Source of the DNA: Sphingomonas phyllosphaerae 5.2 | Lineage (GTDB): Bacteria; Pseudomonadota; Alphaproteobacteria; Sphingomonadales; Sphingomonadaceae | Assembly: GCF_000419605.1 (NCBI RefSeq) | Contig: NZ_ATTI01000001.1 | Location: 3,630,501-3,694,500 of the forward strand | DNA length: 64,000 bases | Reading direction: 5' to 3' | In this document: positions 16,284 through 26,409 of the stretch, in pieces | How positions within the stretch are numbered: position 1 is the stretch's first letter | Layout: the number at the start of each line of letters is the position of its first letter | Notes under the pieces: generated by a model | What the model was told of the DNA's origin: nothing | Databases searched by the model: none | The model's input: only the letters and a program-made list of their open reading frames with translations | Translations under genes and position numbers: made by a program

Positions 16284-17399
16284 TCAGGCCGGCATGCCCA
16301 CGCCGCCCGACAGCGTCGGCACGTCGAGCGCGCTGAACCCGTAATGCTTCAGCCAGCGGATATCGCCGTCGAAGAACGGACGCAGATCGTCCATCCCGTA
16401 TTTCAGCATCGCCAGCCGGTCGATCCCGCAGCCGAACGCAAAGCCCTGCCACTCTTCGGGATCGAGCCCGCACGCCGCGATCACCCGCGGGTGGACCATG
16501 CCGCTGCCCAGCACCTCCATCCATCCTTCCGAGCCGCCGATCACGCGCTTGCCCTTCACGATCGAATAGCCGACGTCGACTTCGGCGGACGGCTCTGTGA
16601 ACGGGAAGTAGCTCGGGCGAAGCCGCAGGACGATGTCGTCGCGCTCGAAGAACGCCTTCAGGAACGTCTCCAGCGTCCACTTCAAGTGGCCGAGCGTGAT
16701 GCCCTTGTCGATCACCAGTCCTTCGACCTGATGGAACATCGGCGTGTGTGTCGCGTCGCTGTCGGAGCGATAGGTACGCCCCGGCGCGATGATGCGGATC
16801 GGTGGCTTGTTCGCCAGCATGGTGCGAATCTGGACCGGCGAGGTGTGCGTGCGCAATACGCGCGGGGTCTCGCGATCGTTCGGGTCGCTGTCCTCCCGGC
16901 CGGCCAGATAGAAGGTATCGTGCATCGCGCGCGCCGGATGCGTCTCCGGGATATTGAGCGCGCCGAAATTGTGCCAGTCGGTCTCCATCTCCGGGCCGCT
17001 GGCCACCGCAAAGCCGAGATCGGCGAAGATCTCCGCCAGTTCGTCCATCACCTGGCTGACGGGATGGATCGTCCCGGCGAGCGGCGCGTCCGCGGGCAGC
17101 GTCATGTCGAGCGCCTCGCTGGCCAGTTGCGCATCGAGCGCGACCTGCTCCAGATGCGCCTTGCGCGCCGCAATCGCGCCGGTCACCGCCTCGCGAAGCC
17201 CGTGGATCGCCGGGCCGCGCGCCTGTCGCTCCTCCGGTGACAAGGTGCCCATCGTCTTCAGCAGCTGCGTCACCCGGCCCTGCTTGCCGAGTGCATCGAC
17301 GCGCACCGCCTCGAGCGCGTCGAGCGAGGCGGATGCCTCGATCGCGACGAGCAGGTGGGTCTTGAGGTCGTCGGTGTCGGTCATCGTCTCATCCGTCAT
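16284..17399 (-). CDS. pheS: phenylalanyl-tRNA synthetase alpha subunit
   Basis: The catalytic alpha chain for tRNA-Phe charging, 371 residues. An N-terminal coiled-coil (about 10-95) is followed by the class II core with the [12 protein letters not shown] segment, motif 2 ([20 protein letters not shown]), [12 protein letters not shown] and the motif 3 region [14 protein letters not shown]. The protein starts MTDETMTD at 17399; a second Met at residue 6 is an alternative. It is preceded by the L20 gene after a likely terminator, and followed by pheT. Gene order rpmI-rplT-pheS-pheT is the classical one, without infC next to it here. Confidence 0.96.
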   Translation of the reverse strand: MTDETMTDTDDLKTHLLVAIEASASLDALEAVRVDALGKQGRVTQLLKTMGTLSPEERQARGPAIHGLREAVTGAIAARKAHLEQVALDAQLASEALDMTLPADAPLAGTIHPVSQVMDELAEIFADLGFAVASGPEMETDWHNFGALNIPETHPARAMHDTFYLAGREDSDPNDRETPRVLRTHTSPVQIRTMLANKPPIRIIAPGRTYRSDSDATHTPMFHQVEGLVIDKGITLGHLKWTLETFLKAFFERDDIVLRLRPSYFPFTEPSAEVDVGYSIVKGKRVIGGSEGWMEVLGSGMVHPRVIAACGLDPEEWQGFAFGCGIDRLAMLKYGMDDLRPFFDGDIRWLKHYGFSALDVPTLSGGVGMPA

Positions 17400-17496
17400 G
17401 CCTGCCGTCCAAGCGCAGACTCGTGCTCAAGTCCAGCCCCGCGTCCATCGCTCCGCGTCGGGATACCCGCAAACGACGAGCGGCCGTAACGAAGAA

Positions 17497-17522
17497 GGGC
17501 GCCGGTGTTGCCACCGGCGCCC
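17497..17522 (-). terminator. intrinsic terminator after rplT
   Basis: On the minus strand GGGCGCCGGTG, a 4-base loop and CACCGGCGCCC are followed by TTCTTCGTT. The perfect 11-bp stem begins about 28 bases after the rplT stop and would separate rpmI-rplT from pheS-pheT, at least in part. Confidence 0.78.
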
Positions 17523-17549
17523 CGCATTCCGTTCTCGCGTCAGGTCGCC

Positions 17550-17915
17550 TCAGGCGGCCTGCGGAAGAGCCGCCTTCGCCTGCGCGATGATGGCGCTGAA
17601 CGCCTCACCTTCGTGCATCGCGATGTCGGCCAGGACCTTCCGGTCCAGTTCAACGCCCGCCAGCTTCAGGCCGTGCATGAACTGCGAATAGGTCAGACCC
17701 TCCGCGCGGACACCGGCGTTGATGCGCTGGATCCACAGACCGCGGAAGGTGCGCTTCTTCACCTTGCGATCGCGATAGGCGTACTGGCCGGCCTTCTCGA
17801 CCGCCTGACGGGCGACGCGGATCGTGTTCTTACGACGACCGCGATAGCCCTTGGCCTGTTCCAGGATGTTCTTGTGCTTGGCGCGAGTGGTTACGCCCCG
17901 CTTGACGCGTGCCAT
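17550..17915 (-). CDS. rplT: 50S ribosomal protein L20
   Basis: L20 binds 23S rRNA early in large-subunit assembly. The 121-residue protein begins [16 protein letters not shown], has the [13 protein letters not shown] motif and the [20 protein letters not shown] segment, and ends in the usual Ala-rich tail. It follows rpmI by 20 bases on the same strand. Typical length and sequence; no oddities. Confidence 0.98.
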   Translation of the reverse strand: MARVKRGVTTRAKHKNILEQAKGYRGRRKNTIRVARQAVEKAGQYAYRDRKVKKRTFRGLWIQRINAGVRAEGLTYSQFMHGLKLAGVELDRKVLADIAMHEGEAFSAIIAQAKAALPQAA

Positions 17916-17935
17916 ATGCTATTCCTCCTCGTCGC

Positions 17936-18139
17936 TCAGCTAAGGCCGTACGGTGCCCAGGCCTTCACCGCTGCGGTGTCGGCCTTCGACAGCACCTTGG
18001 TGCCGCGGTTCTGGCGGATGTACTTGCCGGTGTGATGCAACAGGCGGTGGCGCTTGCCGGCGACGCCGTGCTTCAGAAGGCCGGTGGCCGTTATCTTGAA
18101 GCGCTTCTTCACGCCACTCTTGGTCTTGAGCTTGGGCAT
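17936..18139 (-). CDS. rpmI: 50S ribosomal protein L35
   Basis: A small, basic large-subunit protein of 67 residues. It starts MPKLKTKSGVKKRFK with an AAGGA ribosome binding site just upstream; the in-frame codons MKMPK would add two residues and are less likely. The conserved AGKRHRLLHHTGKYIRQNRG stretch is present. It is the first gene of a leftward translation block and is divergent from the AsmA-family gene, with about 178 bases between the starts. Confidence 0.97.
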   Translation of the reverse strand: MPKLKTKSGVKKRFKITATGLLKHGVAGKRHRLLHHTGKYIRQNRGTKVLSKADTAAVKAWAPYGLS

Positions 18140-18317
18140 TTTCATCCTTTCGGCTACGCGATTCGACTGAGACGGCCGCGGCAGCCCTCGATGGCCGGGC
18201 CGTCCGTATCCGCCGATCGCTCGGGAAGCGGGCCGCATAGCCGCGGTGCCTTCGAAATGCAATGCCGGCGAAATGCAACGCCGGGAACCGACACGACCAC
18301 CCCGCGATTGTACCGCG

Positions 18318-20399
18318 ATGGAAACGACCGCGCCCGCGCCGACCACTTCCCGCCGCACCCGGCGCAGGTGGCGGATCGCGCGCCGCATCGCGATCGGCGT
18401 GCTCGCCGGGCTGGCCGCGATCTGGCTGGTGCTGTTCATCACGAAGGGCCGCTTCCTGAAGCGCCCGTTCGAAAACATCGTCGGCGGACTGACCCATCGT
18501 CACGTGACAGTCGGCGGCGATTTCCAGCTGTATTTCGCACCGTTCAGGATCAAGTTCTACGCCGAGCGGCTGGCGATCGCCAACCCGGCGTGGGCGACCC
18601 GCCCGAACCTGTTCACCGCCGCGCGGATCGACACCCGCATCGCGCCGCTGTCGCTGGTGTTCGGAAAACGGCGGCTTTACTGGCTGGACCTGACCGACGG
18701 CGCCGTCGACCTGGAATGGAACCGTGCGCACGACCATAACAGCTGGACGTTCGGCGACGGCAAGGGCGGCAAGCCGCTGGACCTGCCGCGAATCGACCGT
18801 GCGACTGTGGTCGGGACGCAGGTGCGCTATCTCGACCCGCGTCTGCGGCTGCTGGCCGACGTCAAGCTCGACACGATCCGTTCGACGGACGCACGCATCG
18901 GGCAGGCGGTCGGGCTGAGCGGCGGCGGCCAGTTGCGCGCCACGCCCTTCTCGGTCGTGGCGCGGCTGCTGTCGCCCGATGCGACGGTTGCGCGCGGCAA
19001 GAACGAGCTGGTCCTGCGCGCGCGCGCCGCGGGCAATGTTCTTGACGTCGCCGGCACGCTCCCGAGCATCGCCGCGTTCGAGGACGTGCCGCTCGCCGTG
19101 CGCGCGCGCGGGCGGAATCTGGCGACGTTGCTGGAGGTGATTGGCGTCGCGATCCCCAACACCCGTCGCTACGATCTTCATGCGCAGCTGGTGCAGGACG
19201 GCCCCGATTACCGCTTCACGCGACTGCGCGGCACGTTCGGCGCCAGCGACGTCGCGGGGCGGCTGACGATCAGCAACAAGGAACGGCTGCATCTCGATTC
19301 GCAGCTGACCACGCGCCAGCTGGACATCGTCGATGCCGCGCCGTTCATCGGCTACAACCCCGATATCGTCGCGGAGAAAGGCGCGATAGCGGCCGCGGCC
19401 GCCACGGGTGCCGCACCGGCGCGGATCATGCCGGAGGCCGCGCTCCCGGTGGCGACGATGCAGCGTTTCGATGCCGACCTGAAATGGCATATCGACCGCG
19501 TCCGCTCGAAGCGGCTGCCGATCGCCGAGATCGACATGGTGCTCGACCTTGACCACGGACGTCTGGCGCTGTCGCCGCTGACGATGTCGATGGCGCGCGG
19601 CAACGTCGCCGCGGACACGATCTTCGATACGCGCCAACGGCCGAGCGCGGTCAGTTACGACATCCGGCTTGCGCCGACGCCGCTCGGGCGGCTGCTGGCG
19701 GGCTATGGGGTGGCCGAAGCGGGCACGACCGGCACCGTTCGCGGGCGCATCCAGTTGAAGGGGCGTGGTGACACGATCCACGATTCGCTGGCGTCGTCGA
19801 GTGGGCGGATCGCGTTCGTCATCCCGTCCGGAAGCATGTGGACGCGCAACGTCCAGCTTGCCGAGATCGACCTTGGCGTGTTCATCCAGAAGATGTTCGA
19901 GCAGGAACTGAAGGAGCCGGTGCGGCTCAACTGCGGGCTCGTTGCCTTTACCGTGCGCGACGGGATCGCGGCGACCGATCCGATCCTGTTCGACACGCAG
20001 AAGAACGTGATCCTGGGGCGCGGCGGGTTCAGCTTCCGGACCGAGGCGCTCGACCTAGCATTCCGCGCCGATGCCAAGAAGTTCAGCCTGTTTTCCGGGC
20101 AATCGCCGGTCGGGGTCGGAGGCTATTTCGCGGCGCCGTCCCTCAACGTGATCTCGCCGCAACTGGTGGCGCGCGCCGGGGTCGGGCTGGGGCTGGCGGT
20201 GGTCGCCACGCCGGTCGCGGCACTGCTCGCCTTCGTCGATCCGGGCGATGCGAAAGCGGCGCAATGCGGTCCGATCCTCGCCGGCAAGAACGCCGCGGCG
20301 CAACGCGACAAGAGCGGCAAGCCACGCACCGACGTCGGGAACGGCACGACCGACAAAGGCGCCGACAAGCCGCGCAAGAAGTTCCTCGGCATCTTCTGA
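18318..20399 (+). CDS. AsmA family protein
   Basis: A 693-residue AsmA-like protein. Proteins of this class span the periplasm from an inner-membrane anchor and are thought to help move or organise outer-membrane lipids. A short basic cytoplasmic start is followed by a membrane helix ([18 protein letters not shown], about residues 26-43), then long beta-rich repeats with the NIVGGLTHRHVTVGGDF segment near 55-70 and a C-terminal AsmA-2-like region (LRLAPTPLGRLLAGYG, IQLKGRGDTIHDSLASSSG). The C-terminus is rich in Lys (DKGADKPRKKFLGIF). I start at the ATG at 18318; an upstream ATG at 18246 would add a non-membrane Arg-rich leader. It ends one base before the ligase gene. Confidence 0.85.
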   Translation: METTAPAPTTSRRTRRRWRIARRIAIGVLAGLAAIWLVLFITKGRFLKRPFENIVGGLTHRHVTVGGDFQLYFAPFRIKFYAERLAIANPAWATRPNLFTAARIDTRIAPLSLVFGKRRLYWLDLTDGAVDLEWNRAHDHNSWTFGDGKGGKPLDLPRIDRATVVGTQVRYLDPRLRLLADVKLDTIRSTDARIGQAVGLSGGGQLRATPFSVVARLLSPDATVARGKNELVLRARAAGNVLDVAGTLPSIAAFEDVPLAVRARGRNLATLLEVIGVAIPNTRRYDLHAQLVQDGPDYRFTRLRGTFGASDVAGRLTISNKERLHLDSQLTTRQLDIVDAAPFIGYNPDIVAEKGAIAAAAATGAAPARIMPEAALPVATMQRFDADLKWHIDRVRSKRLPIAEIDMVLDLDHGRLALSPLTMSMARGNVAADTIFDTRQRPSAVSYDIRLAPTPLGRLLAGYGVAEAGTTGTVRGRIQLKGRGDTIHDSLASSSGRIAFVIPSGSMWTRNVQLAEIDLGVFIQKMFEQELKEPVRLNCGLVAFTVRDGIAATDPILFDTQKNVILGRGGFSFRTEALDLAFRADAKKFSLFSGQSPVGVGGYFAAPSLNVISPQLVARAGVGLGLAVVATPVAALLAFVDPGDAKAAQCGPILAGKNAAAQRDKSGKPRTDVGNGTTDKGADKPRKKFLGIF

Positions 20400-20400
20400 G

Positions 20401-21978
20401 ATGCGCGCGTTCGCCGCCCTTCTCGACGCGTTGATCTACACGCGGTCGCGCAATGCCAAGCTGAAGCTGATCGGCGATTATCTGCGCAGCACGCCCGACC
20501 CGGATCGCGGTTGGGCAATGGCGGCGTTGACCGGCGAGATGGACCTGCCGGGCGTCAAGCCGGCGGTGATCCGAGCGTTGGTCGAGTCGCGGGTCGATCC
20601 GGTGCTGTTCCGGATGAGCCGCGACTATGTCGGCGACACTGCCGAGACGGTGGCGCTGCTCTGGCCCGAGCCGGACGCGCCTCCCGCAGATGTAACGCCG
20701 CTGACCGTCGGGATGGCGGTCGACCGGCTGGCACACCTCTCGCGGTCCGATGCGCCAGCGGCACTCGCGACGATGCTCGACCGGCTCGACGCCGAGGAGC
20801 GGTTCGCCTTGCTGAAGATGGCGACCGGCGGCCTGCGCGTCGGCGTGTCGTCGCGGCTCGCCAAGCAGGCGCTCGCCGATGCGTTCGAGCTGGACGTCGA
20901 GGCCGTGGAGGAGGTGTGGCACGGGCTGGAGCCGCCCTACCCCACGCTGTTCGCCTGGGCGGAAGGTACCGGCGTGCAGCCGACCGCCGCCGACGTGCCG
21001 GTGTTCCGTCCGTTCATGCTCGCGCACCCGCTGGAGGATCTGCGCGTCAACCTGAAGGACTATGCCGCGGAATGGAAGTGGGACGGCATCCGCGTCCAGA
21101 TCGTCCATGTCGCGGGTGAGACGCGGCTGTACAGCCGCACCGGCGATGACGTGACCCGCGCCTTCCCCGATGTCGCGACGGCGTTCGCCACGCCCGGCGT
21201 CGTCGACGGCGAGTTGATGGTGCGCGGCGATTTTCAAGGCGGGGAAGCGGGCAGCTTCAATGCGTTGCAGCAGCGGTTGGGGCGCAAGGTGGTGTCGGCG
21301 AAGATGCTGGCGGAGGCGCCGGCCTTCGTCCGCCTCTACGATATCTTGTTCGACGGCGACGAGGATCTGCGCACGCTGCCGTGGACCGCGCGGCGGGCGC
21401 GGCTGGAGGCGTTCTCCGCGCACCTCGATGCCGAGCGTTTCGATCTCAGCCGCGTCGTCGAGGCGGAGGACTTTACCGCGTTGGAAGGCATCCGCGCCGG
21501 TGCCCGCGACGCGGCGATCGAAGGGATGATGCTCAAGCGCCGCGATTCGCCGTATGTCGGGGGGCGGCGCGCCGGGCTCTGGTACAAATGGAAGCGCGAT
21601 CCGCTGACCGCCGATTGCGTGATGATGTACGCACAGCGCGGCAACGGGCGACGGTCGAGCTGGTACAGCGACTATACCTTCGGATGCTGGACCGACGACG
21701 GCGAGCTGCTGCCGGTCGGCAAGGCCTATCAGGGGATCACCGACCAGGAGATCGCGCAGCTCGACCGCTTCGTGCGCCAGCATACGCTGAACCGCTTCGG
21801 GCCGGTGCGCGAGGTGGAAAAGACGATGGTGCTGGAGATCGCGTTCGATTCCATCCATGAATCGAAGCGTCACAAATCGGGCCTGGCAATGCGTTTCCCG
21901 CGAATCGCGCGCATCCGTACCGACAAGCCGGCCGCGGAGGCCGACACGCTCGCGGCGCTGCGGCGGCTGGTGACGTAG
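20401..21978 (+). CDS. ATP-dependent DNA ligase (PP_1105-type, LigC-like)
   Basis: An ATP-dependent ligase of 525 residues, distinct from the essential NAD-dependent LigA. It has an N-terminal DNA-binding region (to about 200), then the nucleotidyltransferase domain with the adenylation motif [10 protein letters not shown] (Lys at about 227), [22 protein letters not shown] and motif [10 protein letters not shown], and a C-terminal OB domain ([20 protein letters not shown]). Such ligases have been associated with resistance to crosslinking damage. In many proteobacteria this ligase is encoded with an exonuclease, a DEXH helicase and a phosphoesterase; none of these is adjacent here. The start ATG follows the AsmA stop by one base, so the genes are coupled. 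Confidence 0.9.
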   Translation: MRAFAALLDALIYTRSRNAKLKLIGDYLRSTPDPDRGWAMAALTGEMDLPGVKPAVIRALVESRVDPVLFRMSRDYVGDTAETVALLWPEPDAPPADVTPLTVGMAVDRLAHLSRSDAPAALATMLDRLDAEERFALLKMATGGLRVGVSSRLAKQALADAFELDVEAVEEVWHGLEPPYPTLFAWAEGTGVQPTAADVPVFRPFMLAHPLEDLRVNLKDYAAEWKWDGIRVQIVHVAGETRLYSRTGDDVTRAFPDVATAFATPGVVDGELMVRGDFQGGEAGSFNALQQRLGRKVVSAKMLAEAPAFVRLYDILFDGDEDLRTLPWTARRARLEAFSAHLDAERFDLSRVVEAEDFTALEGIRAGARDAAIEGMMLKRRDSPYVGGRRAGLWYKWKRDPLTADCVMMYAQRGNGRRSSWYSDYTFGCWTDDGELLPVGKAYQGITDQEIAQLDRFVRQHTLNRFGPVREVEKTMVLEIAFDSIHESKRHKSGLAMRFPRIARIRTDKPAAEADTLAALRRLVT

Positions 21979-22006
21979 CGCGCCGCTTCTGGCAAAGCGC
22001 ACGCCC

Positions 22007-23083
22007 ATGAGCTTCAACACCTTCGGCCGCGTCTTCCGTTTCACCACCTGGGGCGAGAGCCACGGCCCGGCGCTGGGCGCAGTGGTGGACGGGTGCCCGC
22101 CGGGTATCGCCTTGAGCGAGGACGATATCCAGCCGTGGCTCGACCGTCGTCGGCCCGGCCAGTCGCGTTTCACCACGCAGCGCCGCGAACCCGACCAGGT
22201 CCGCATCCTGTCCGGCGTGTTCGAGGGCCGGACGACCGGCACGCCGATCAGCCTGATGATCGAGAACGTCGACCAGCGTTCGAAGGATTATTCCGACATC
22301 GCGCAGGCGTACCGCCCCGGCCACGCCGATTACGCCTATGACGCGAAATACGGGTTTCGCGACTATCGTGGCGGTGGGCGCTCGTCGGCGCGCGAGACGG
22401 CGGCGCGGGTCGCGGCGGGTGCGGTGGCGCGGATGACGATCCCTGGCGTGCGCGTCCGCGCGTGGGTGGAGGCGATCGGCGGCGACGCGATCAACCCCGC
22501 CGCGTTCGACGATGCGCAGATCGACCTGAACCCGTTCTTCTGCCCCGACGCCGCCGCCGCGGCGCGCTGGGAGGAAACAATGGACGCCGCGCGCAAGGCG
22601 GGGTCGTCGCTGGGCGCGGTGATCGCGTGCGAGGCGACCGGCGTGCCGGCCGGCTGGGGCGCACCTCTTTATGCCAAGCTGGACAGCGAACTGGCCGCGG
22701 CTTGCATGTCGATCAATGCGGTGAAGGGCGTCGAGATCGGTGACGGCTTCGCGGCCGCAGCGCTATCGGGCGAGCAGAATGCCGACCCGATGCGTCCCGG
22801 CGCCGACGGCACGCCCGATTTCCTTGCCAACCATGCCGGCGGGATCGCCGGCGGGATCGCCACCGGGCAGCCGATCCGCGTGCGCGTGGCGTTCAAGCCG
22901 ACCAGCTCGATCCTGATCCCGGTCGCCAGCATCACGCGTGATGGCGCCGCGACCGAGGTGATGACGAAGGGTCGTCACGATCCGTGCGTCGGCATCCGCG
23001 GCGTGCCGGTGGTCGAAGCGATGGTCGCGCTGGTACTGGCCGATCAGGCGTTGCTTCATCGCGCCCAATGTGGCAGCATTTAA
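22007..23083 (+). CDS. aroC: chorismate synthase
   Basis: Converts 5-enolpyruvylshikimate-3-phosphate to chorismate using reduced FMN, the last step of the shikimate pathway. The 358 residues show the family landmarks: [20 protein letters not shown] at the start, [19 protein letters not shown] near 50, the [20 protein letters not shown] block near 125 and the [16 protein letters not shown] segment at the end. Normal length. It lies 28 bases after the ligase gene on the same strand and may be read from the same transcript. Confidence 0.97.
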   Translation: MSFNTFGRVFRFTTWGESHGPALGAVVDGCPPGIALSEDDIQPWLDRRRPGQSRFTTQRREPDQVRILSGVFEGRTTGTPISLMIENVDQRSKDYSDIAQAYRPGHADYAYDAKYGFRDYRGGGRSSARETAARVAAGAVARMTIPGVRVRAWVEAIGGDAINPAAFDDAQIDLNPFFCPDAAAAARWEETMDAARKAGSSLGAVIACEATGVPAGWGAPLYAKLDSELAAACMSINAVKGVEIGDGFAAAALSGEQNADPMRPGADGTPDFLANHAGGIAGGIATGQPIRVRVAFKPTSSILIPVASITRDGAATEVMTKGRHDPCVGIRGVPVVEAMVALVLADQALLHRAQCGSI

Positions 23084-23156
23084 CTAGGTGAACCATTTAG
23101 TCAGGAACGACGCTCACCGCGCTTCGTTGACGGACCATTCCATAAGGAGAGGTTCG

Positions 23157-23615
23157 ATGCGTTCCTATATCGCGATCACGGCCGCTGCACTGCTGCTTCC
23201 TGCCGCCGCCATGGCACAGACCTCCGGCGGCGCCGGCGGTACGATGGGTGGCGGCACCGGCGGTGGAGCCGGTGGCACCATGGGCGGAACGATGGGTGGC
23301 ACGATGGGCCAGCCCGGCGGCACCATGGGCCAGACCGGCCAGACCGGCGGCACGACGATGGACCCGATGACCACGTCGCCGCAGACCACCACGACGCCGA
23401 ATGCGCAGACCGACCGTCAGTCGACGACGCGTAGTTCGCGCAAGACGCGCGACCGCAGCACCACGACGACCGGGCCGGATGCAGTGACCAATTCGCGCAC
23501 GACGCTGGGCCAGCCGGCGCAAGGCCAGCCGACCGAGGCGACCAACACGCCGCCGGGACAGCTGCCGCAGGACGGTGCGGCCGGCACGACGATGCAGCCG
23601 GGACCGCAGCGCTGA
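23157..23615 (+). CDS. small exported Gly/Met/Thr-rich protein
   Basis: A 152-residue protein with a clear signal peptide (YIAITAAALLLPAAAMA, cleavage near residue 20). The mature part begins with a low-complexity region of GGTMG-type repeats (about residues 21-66), followed by Thr/Ser/Gln-rich stretches and a basic patch (RSSRKTRDRS). It has no folded domain that I recognise and is probably disordered and envelope-associated or secreted. The ATG at 23157 has an excellent ribosome binding site (AAGGAGAGG, 23144-23152). It lies 73 bases after aroC, followed by a strong hairpin. Function unknown. Confidence 0.75.
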   Translation: MRSYIAITAAALLLPAAAMAQTSGGAGGTMGGGTGGGAGGTMGGTMGGTMGQPGGTMGQTGQTGGTTMDPMTTSPQTTTTPNAQTDRQSTTRSSRKTRDRSTTTTGPDAVTNSRTTLGQPAQGQPTEATNTPPGQLPQDGAAGTTMQPGPQR

Positions 23616-23668
23616 GCTGACGACGCGCAGTGCGGGTGACAGCGCTGCCGTGTCCCGGATAAAGTGAT

Positions 23669-23702
23669 GGACGCCGCATTTCTTACCGGAAGTGCGGCGT
23701 CC
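23669..23702 (+). terminator. 14-bp hairpin after the Gly/Thr-rich gene
   Basis: GGACGCCGCATTTC (23669-23682), loop TTACCG, GAAGTGCGGCGTCC (23689-23702), with one G-T pair. It begins 54 bases after the stop codon. There is no long T-run, but the stem is strong and well placed. Confidence 0.5.
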
Positions 23703-24045
23703 GTCGCGTTTGACGCGTATGCGATGGATGGGCGGGCAGTGACTTGCCAGTCTAGCGGAGCGGAGGCGCTTCATCGGTCGCCGCTGCGCAGAAAGCGTGC
23801 GCGATCCGCCGGCTGTTTCGCTATGCGCGGCGTGCCGGTTACGTCAGCTCCCGTGAGATCGCGGTCGCTCTTGCACGGACCGCCCAGGTTCGCCGCTCGT
23901 TCCGCCCGCGGGCAAACGGTGTTCCATCCATCAGCGTGGAGCTCGCTTCCTGATCGTGTCGGGGATCTGCCTTGGCATTGCCGATGAACACGCCGTCGGC
24001 ATCGACGTGTTTACGGCGGAGAGACATGTAGTCGGTTTCCCGGCG

Positions 24046-24206
24046 CAGCGCCGTCGTTGCGAGCGTAGCGAAGCGAGCCAGAGCTTCATGCGAAACGCTC
24101 GATTGCTCCCTTCGGTTCGCAATAACGGGTGGACGGAGCAAATCGGCCCGAGCGCGGTGCCGCAGTTCGCCCGAACAGATGCATAATCGTCATTGGCGAA
24201 CAGCCG
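24046..24206. repeat. dispersed intergenic repeat, copy E (diverged)
   Basis: Contains CGCCGTCGTTGCGAGCGTAG and, on the right, ATCGTCATTGGCGAACAGCC, the same two modules in the same order as inverted copy C, but more diverged. Confidence 0.5.
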
Positions 24207-24336
24207 GCCGCCGCCAAGCGTCAACTGTCGAGTCCACCCAGTGCACAGGCATCAGCCCGGCGTAGCGAGGTGGCGGGCCGCGCTGCATCGCGATCGAATC
24301 ATCACACCTGCAGCGCCGCCCGCGCAGCCCAGCGCG

Positions 24337-25626
24337 TCAGTCCGCAAAGGGATCGCGGACCAGGATCGTGTCGGCGCGTTCTGGGCTGGTCGAGACCAGC
24401 GCCACCGGGCAGCGGATCAGTTCCTCGATGCGGCGGATGTACTTGATCGCCTGCGCCGGAAGCTCAGCCCAGCTGCGCGCGCCGGCAGTCGTTTCCTGCC
24501 ACCCCTCCACCGTCTCGTATACCGGCTCGACCAATGCCTGGTCGGCGGCATGCGCCGGATAGTAATCGATAACCTGCCCGCGCAGGCGATAGCCGGTGCA
24601 GATCCGCACCTCCTCGAAGCCGTCGAGCACGTCGATCTTGGTCAGCGCGATGCCAGTGATCCCGCCGACCGCCGCCGATTGCCGCACCAACACGGCGTCG
24701 AACCAGCCGCAGCGGCGCTTGCGCCCGGTCACCGTGCCGAATTCATGTCCGCGCACGCCCAGCCGTTCGCCGGTGGCATCGTCCAGCTCGGTCGGGAACG
24801 GCCCGGAACCGACGCGCGTGGTGTACGCCTTCGCGATCCCGAGCACGAAGCCGACCGCCGCCGGCCCGAGCCCGGAGCCACCCGCGGCGCTGCCCGCGAT
24901 CGTGTTCGAAGAGGTGACGAACGGATAAGTGCCGTGATCGATATCGAGCAGTACGCCTTGCGCGCCCTCGAACAGGATGCGCTTGCCGGCTTCCTTGGCG
25001 ACGTTGAGGTCACGCCATACCGGGCGCGCGAATTGCAGCACGAAGCCGGCGATCTCGCGCAGTTCGGCGACCAGCGCCGCGCGATCGATCGGCGGCTCGC
25101 CGAAGCCGGCGCGCAGCGCGTCGTGGTGCGCGGTAAGGCGATCGAGCTGCGGGCCGAGGTCGTCCAGATGCGCAAGATCGCAGACGCGGATCGCGCGGCG
25201 GCCGACCTTGTCTTCATACGCCGGGCCGATGCCGCGCCGAGTGGTGCCGATCTTGCCCGCGCCGCTCGCATCCTCGCGCAGGCCGTCGAGGTCGCGGTGG
25301 AACGGCAGAATCAATGCACAATTGTCGGCGATGCGCAGCGTCTCCGGCGTGGCGGTGACGCCCTGCGCGCCGAGCCGCTCGATCTCCGCCTTCAACGCCC
25401 ACGGATCGAGCACCACGCCGTTGCCGATCACCGACGGGGTGCCGCGCACGATGCCCGACGGCAGCAGCGAAAGCTTGTAGACGTTCTCGCCCACCACCAG
25501 CGTGTGCCCGGCGTTATGCCCGCCCTGAAAGCGGACGACCATGTCGGCGCGCTCGGCGAGCCAGTCGACGATCTTGCCCTTGCCCTCGTCGCCCCATTGC
25601 GCGCCGATGACTGCCACATTTGCCAT
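24337..25626 (-). CDS. purA: adenylosuccinate synthase
   Basis: Joins IMP and aspartate with GTP to form adenylosuccinate, the first committed step to AMP. The 429-residue protein begins [20 protein letters not shown], containing the GTP-binding WGDEGKGK motif, followed by [10 protein letters not shown] near 35-44, [14 protein letters not shown] near 125-138, the [19 protein letters not shown] block and the C-terminal [13 protein letters not shown]-specificity region. Normal length. In relatives it closes the serC-serA-hisZ-purA block; here a damaged stretch (25737-26680) separates it from hisZ. Confidence 0.97.
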   Translation of the reverse strand: MANVAVIGAQWGDEGKGKIVDWLAERADMVVRFQGGHNAGHTLVVGENVYKLSLLPSGIVRGTPSVIGNGVVLDPWALKAEIERLGAQGVTATPETLRIADNCALILPFHRDLDGLREDASGAGKIGTTRRGIGPAYEDKVGRRAIRVCDLAHLDDLGPQLDRLTAHHDALRAGFGEPPIDRAALVAELREIAGFVLQFARPVWRDLNVAKEAGKRILFEGAQGVLLDIDHGTYPFVTSSNTIAGSAAGGSGLGPAAVGFVLGIAKAYTTRVGSGPFPTELDDATGERLGVRGHEFGTVTGRKRRCGWFDAVLVRQSAAVGGITGIALTKIDVLDGFEEVRICTGYRLRGQVIDYYPAHAADQALVEPVYETVEGWQETTAGARSWAELPAQAIKYIRRIEELIRCPVALVSTSPERADTILVRDPFAD

Positions 25627-25736
25627 GGATGCGATTCCCCGCCTGCCGCTGCGAACCCGCGCGCCCTTCGACAGGACTCGGCACGCGGGCGGTTCAGGAA
25701 TGTCGGGGGCGCGGGTAGCGGGGCCGCGCTGCCGGG

Positions 25737-26330
25737 TCAACCATGGCCGGCGGTATGCGGCCGCGCGGTCGCGAGGGGAAGCAAGGGCAAGGTGACATGC
25801 ACGACGATTAGCCACCACAGATTGCCGGTCAGCGCGTAACCGAGCGTGAACGCCAGCGCCGAACCGCCGCTGGCAACCAGTTTACGCCTGTCCCGAACAC
25901 CGTGCGCCGCGGCGTAGGCGATGCTGGACAGGATCACGCCGGCAACCATCCCCACACGTGGGGTCAGGTAGAACAGCAGGTATCCGCGGTAGAGCACCTC
26001 CCATCCCACCCCGGCGGCGATCGCGGTAGCGACGTAGAGGCGGGTTTCGCCCGGCGTACGCGGCGCGATACCATCAAGCGGGTCGATCTCGCCGTTCACG
26101 GCCGAACGCCACGTGAGCCCGGCCGATGCGACAAGGACGAGTGCGGCGATGGCGACGCCGGTGAGGGCAGGCGTCGACATCGGGCGCGCCAGACCCAGCG
26201 CCATGATATTGCGATCTGCTATTCGCCAGTCGAGCGCAAGAAGCGCCAACAGGATGAGAATGACGCAGACCGTCGTCGCGTAACGCCGCGACACCGCTGG
26301 CTCGAAGGCGGACGGCTCGCGCTCACGCAA
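25737..26330 (-). CDS. CPBP/CAAX-protease-like membrane protein, apparently frameshifted at its N-terminus
   Basis: Intact frame of 198 residues with about five to six membrane helices. It resembles the CPBP (Abi/Rce1) intramembrane protease family: a motif-1-like WEVLYRGYL (near 109-117) and a motif-2-like SIAYAAAHG (about 135-143). In motif 1 the first Glu of the usual EExxxR is Trp, so catalysis is doubtful. The frame opens with TTG at 26330 and no good ribosome binding site. One base out of phase, 26323-26403 encodes a natural-looking hydrophobic N-terminus (GTG start, WSGFLLDHVLASLLLFGIP) that then hits TGA. I infer a one-base frameshift near 26325-26345, so this is either a broken gene or a sequence error. 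It lies between hisZ and purA. Confidence 0.6.
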   Translation of the reverse strand: MREREPSAFEPAVSRRYATTVCVILILLALLALDWRIADRNIMALGLARPMSTPALTGVAIAALVLVASAGLTWRSAVNGEIDPLDGIAPRTPGETRLYVATAIAAGVGWEVLYRGYLLFYLTPRVGMVAGVILSSIAYAAAHGVRDRRKLVASGGSALAFTLGYALTGNLWWLIVVHVTLPLLPLATARPHTAGHG

Positions 26331-26409
26331 CGCGGCCCGCGGGGATGCCGAAGAGCAGCAGGCTCGCCAGAACGTGATCGAGCAAGAATCCGCTCCACGG
26401 CACCAGGCG

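Larger units (their letters stand above)
23616..24336. other. 721-base intergenic region
   Basis: The longest gap in the window. It holds a strong hairpin (23669-23702) and the repeat copy E (24046-24206). Reading frames are Arg-rich and lack ribosome binding sites. I see no gene in it. Confidence 0.5.
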
